Origin: Pseudomonas sp. 7SR1
GTDB lineage: Bacteria; Pseudomonadota; Gammaproteobacteria; Pseudomonadales; Pseudomonadaceae
DNA: 64,000 nt
Reading direction: 5' to 3'
NCBI RefSeq assembly: GCF_900156465.1
Contig: NZ_LT707064.1
Span: forward strand, 1,958,001 to 2,022,000
The position numbers were made by a program, and so were the translations under genes. Under the pieces are notes generated by a model, which was not told where the DNA came from, made no database searches, and saw nothing but the letters and a program-made list of their open reading frames with translations. Of this stretch, positions 63,485 through 64,000 are shown piece by piece (the stretch's first letter is position 1; every line of letters begins with the position of its first letter).

Positions 63485-64000
63485 TCAAGTGTTGTGATCG
63501 ATATCCAGCTTGCTGAACGTCACTTTTCCGCCTTCGCTGGTATAGCCCGTGTTGTCCTGCACGTAGACACCGGCCTTGAAATACAACGGTTTGACGCGCC
63601 AGGCGCCGCCGACGGTGGTGTACCAGCTATACCCGGCGGCGGTGATGCCCAGGTCGCCGGTGCGGTCGAGGTGCAATCGGTAGGAAAAGGACCGATCGAG
63701 GGCTATGCCCGTGGCAATGGTGATGACCCGGCCCTCGTCGTCATCGGGGCGCATGCGCACCTTGGCGACAATATTTCCGGTTTTGCTGTCGTCCTTGTAT
63801 TGGTATTCCAGCTTCACCATGGGCTTGTTGCTGTCCTTGGCGTGGATCTGGCCAATCACGACCTTGCCGCTGCTGGGGACCTGGTTGACGGCCAGCGTCG
63901 CGCTCAATTTATTGTCGGCCTCGGGGAACAGCCAGTTGCGCAAGGTGCCGTCTCTATAGGTCTCTCGCAATTCGCTGCGCGGATAGACGGCATTTTCAGT
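63485..64000 (-). CDS. Polysaccharide lyase family 7 (alginate lyase) domain, 5' end outside window
   Basis: At least 171 C-terminal residues; the frame is open to base 64000. The three PL7 signatures are present: PRSELRE (the R-S/T-E-L-R strand), VVIGQIHAKD (the Q-I/V-H catalytic strand) and LYFKAGVYVQDN (the YFKAG-x-Y-x-Q strand, catalytic Tyr). PL7 enzymes cut alginate by beta-elimination and have a jelly-roll fold. The start and any signal peptide lie outside. An apparent TTG start at 63970 is inside the domain, so it is not the real one. Confidence 0.9.
   Translation of the reverse strand, partial: TENAVYPRSELRETYRDGTLRNWLFPEADNKLSATLAVNQVPSSGKVVIGQIHAKDSNKPMVKLEYQYKDDSKTGNIVAKVRMRPDDDEGRVITIATGIALDRSFSYRLHLDRTGDLGITAAGYSWYTTVGGAWRVKPLYFKAGVYVQDNTGYTSEGGKVTFSKLDIDHNT

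Noticed and set aside
63283..63516. Small plus-strand ORF (77 codons) and overlapping minus-strand ORFs in the gap before the alginate lyase
   Set aside because: No ribosome site, conflicting frames on both strands, and the DNA resembles a dispersed non-coding element.

Overview
The window is a GC-rich chromosomal segment from a Pseudomonas, most likely of the P. fluorescens group. Four things point there: the yggS/pilT ... pyrR-pyrB-pyrC' ... tonB-gshB-pilGHIJ-chpA gene order, the PyrB plus inactive dihydroorotase pair, the malonate decarboxylase operon ending in madLM, and many copies of the P. fluorescens-type REP sequence (GAGCGAGCTTGCTCGCGA). No rRNA, tRNA, CRISPR array, prophage or complete insertion sequence was seen. 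Gene order was compared with P. aeruginosa from memory only.

Layout. 1-10.5 kb: yggS (partial), pilT, a C40 peptidase, a TM2 protein, the pyrimidine unit pyrR-pyrB-pyrC', ruvX, algH/yqgE, a TonB and gshB. 9.1-19.3 kb: the Pil-Chp chemosensory system of type IV pili (pilG, pilH, pilI, pilJ, the 1967-residue hybrid kinase chpA, chpC), without a pilK or chpB adaptation gene. 19.6-27.9 kb: a complete malonate catabolism operon mdcABCDEGH-madLM with its LysR regulator mdcR and a candidate operator. 28-32 kb: a TrhA/hemolysin III protein and a LysR / D-amino-acid-dehydrogenase-like / glutamate-binding-protein cluster. 32-38.8 kb: rsmE, bioA, an exported flavin oxidase with a Pro/Ala/Lys-rich tail, a small AT-rich pocket with a tiny lipoprotein and a bulb-lectin-like protein, cytochrome b561 and YceI. 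38.8-44.5 kb: rhlE, a periplasmic binding protein, and metF-ahcY with an SAH riboswitch and a good promoter in the ahcY leader. 44.6-53.5 kb: a thioesterase, transporters, mltA, a lipoprotein cytochrome, a DUF1090 protein, the signal-peptide-bearing ligase LigB and a LysE exporter. 53.6-62.5 kb: metK, an ArsR-methyltransferase fusion regulator with a 30-bp perfect palindrome upstream, then tkt, epd, pgk, two small lipoproteins (one MliC-like) and fba. 62.5-64 kb: an I78-type protease inhibitor, a repeat-like non-coding stretch and a partial PL7 alginate lyase.

How they work together: two loci serve the activated methyl cycle. ahcY/metF appear to be under RNA control by SAH, and metK appears to be under a protein repressor of the SahR type. 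tkt-epd-pgk-fba is a central carbon block that also feeds PLP synthesis. pilT and pilG-chpC control pilus retraction and surface sensing. Most of the window is conserved housekeeping DNA. I found no convincing wholly new multi-gene system. The most informative signals are the palindrome/ArsR-methyltransferase/metK unit, the AT-rich lectin pocket, and the tailed exported flavoprotein.
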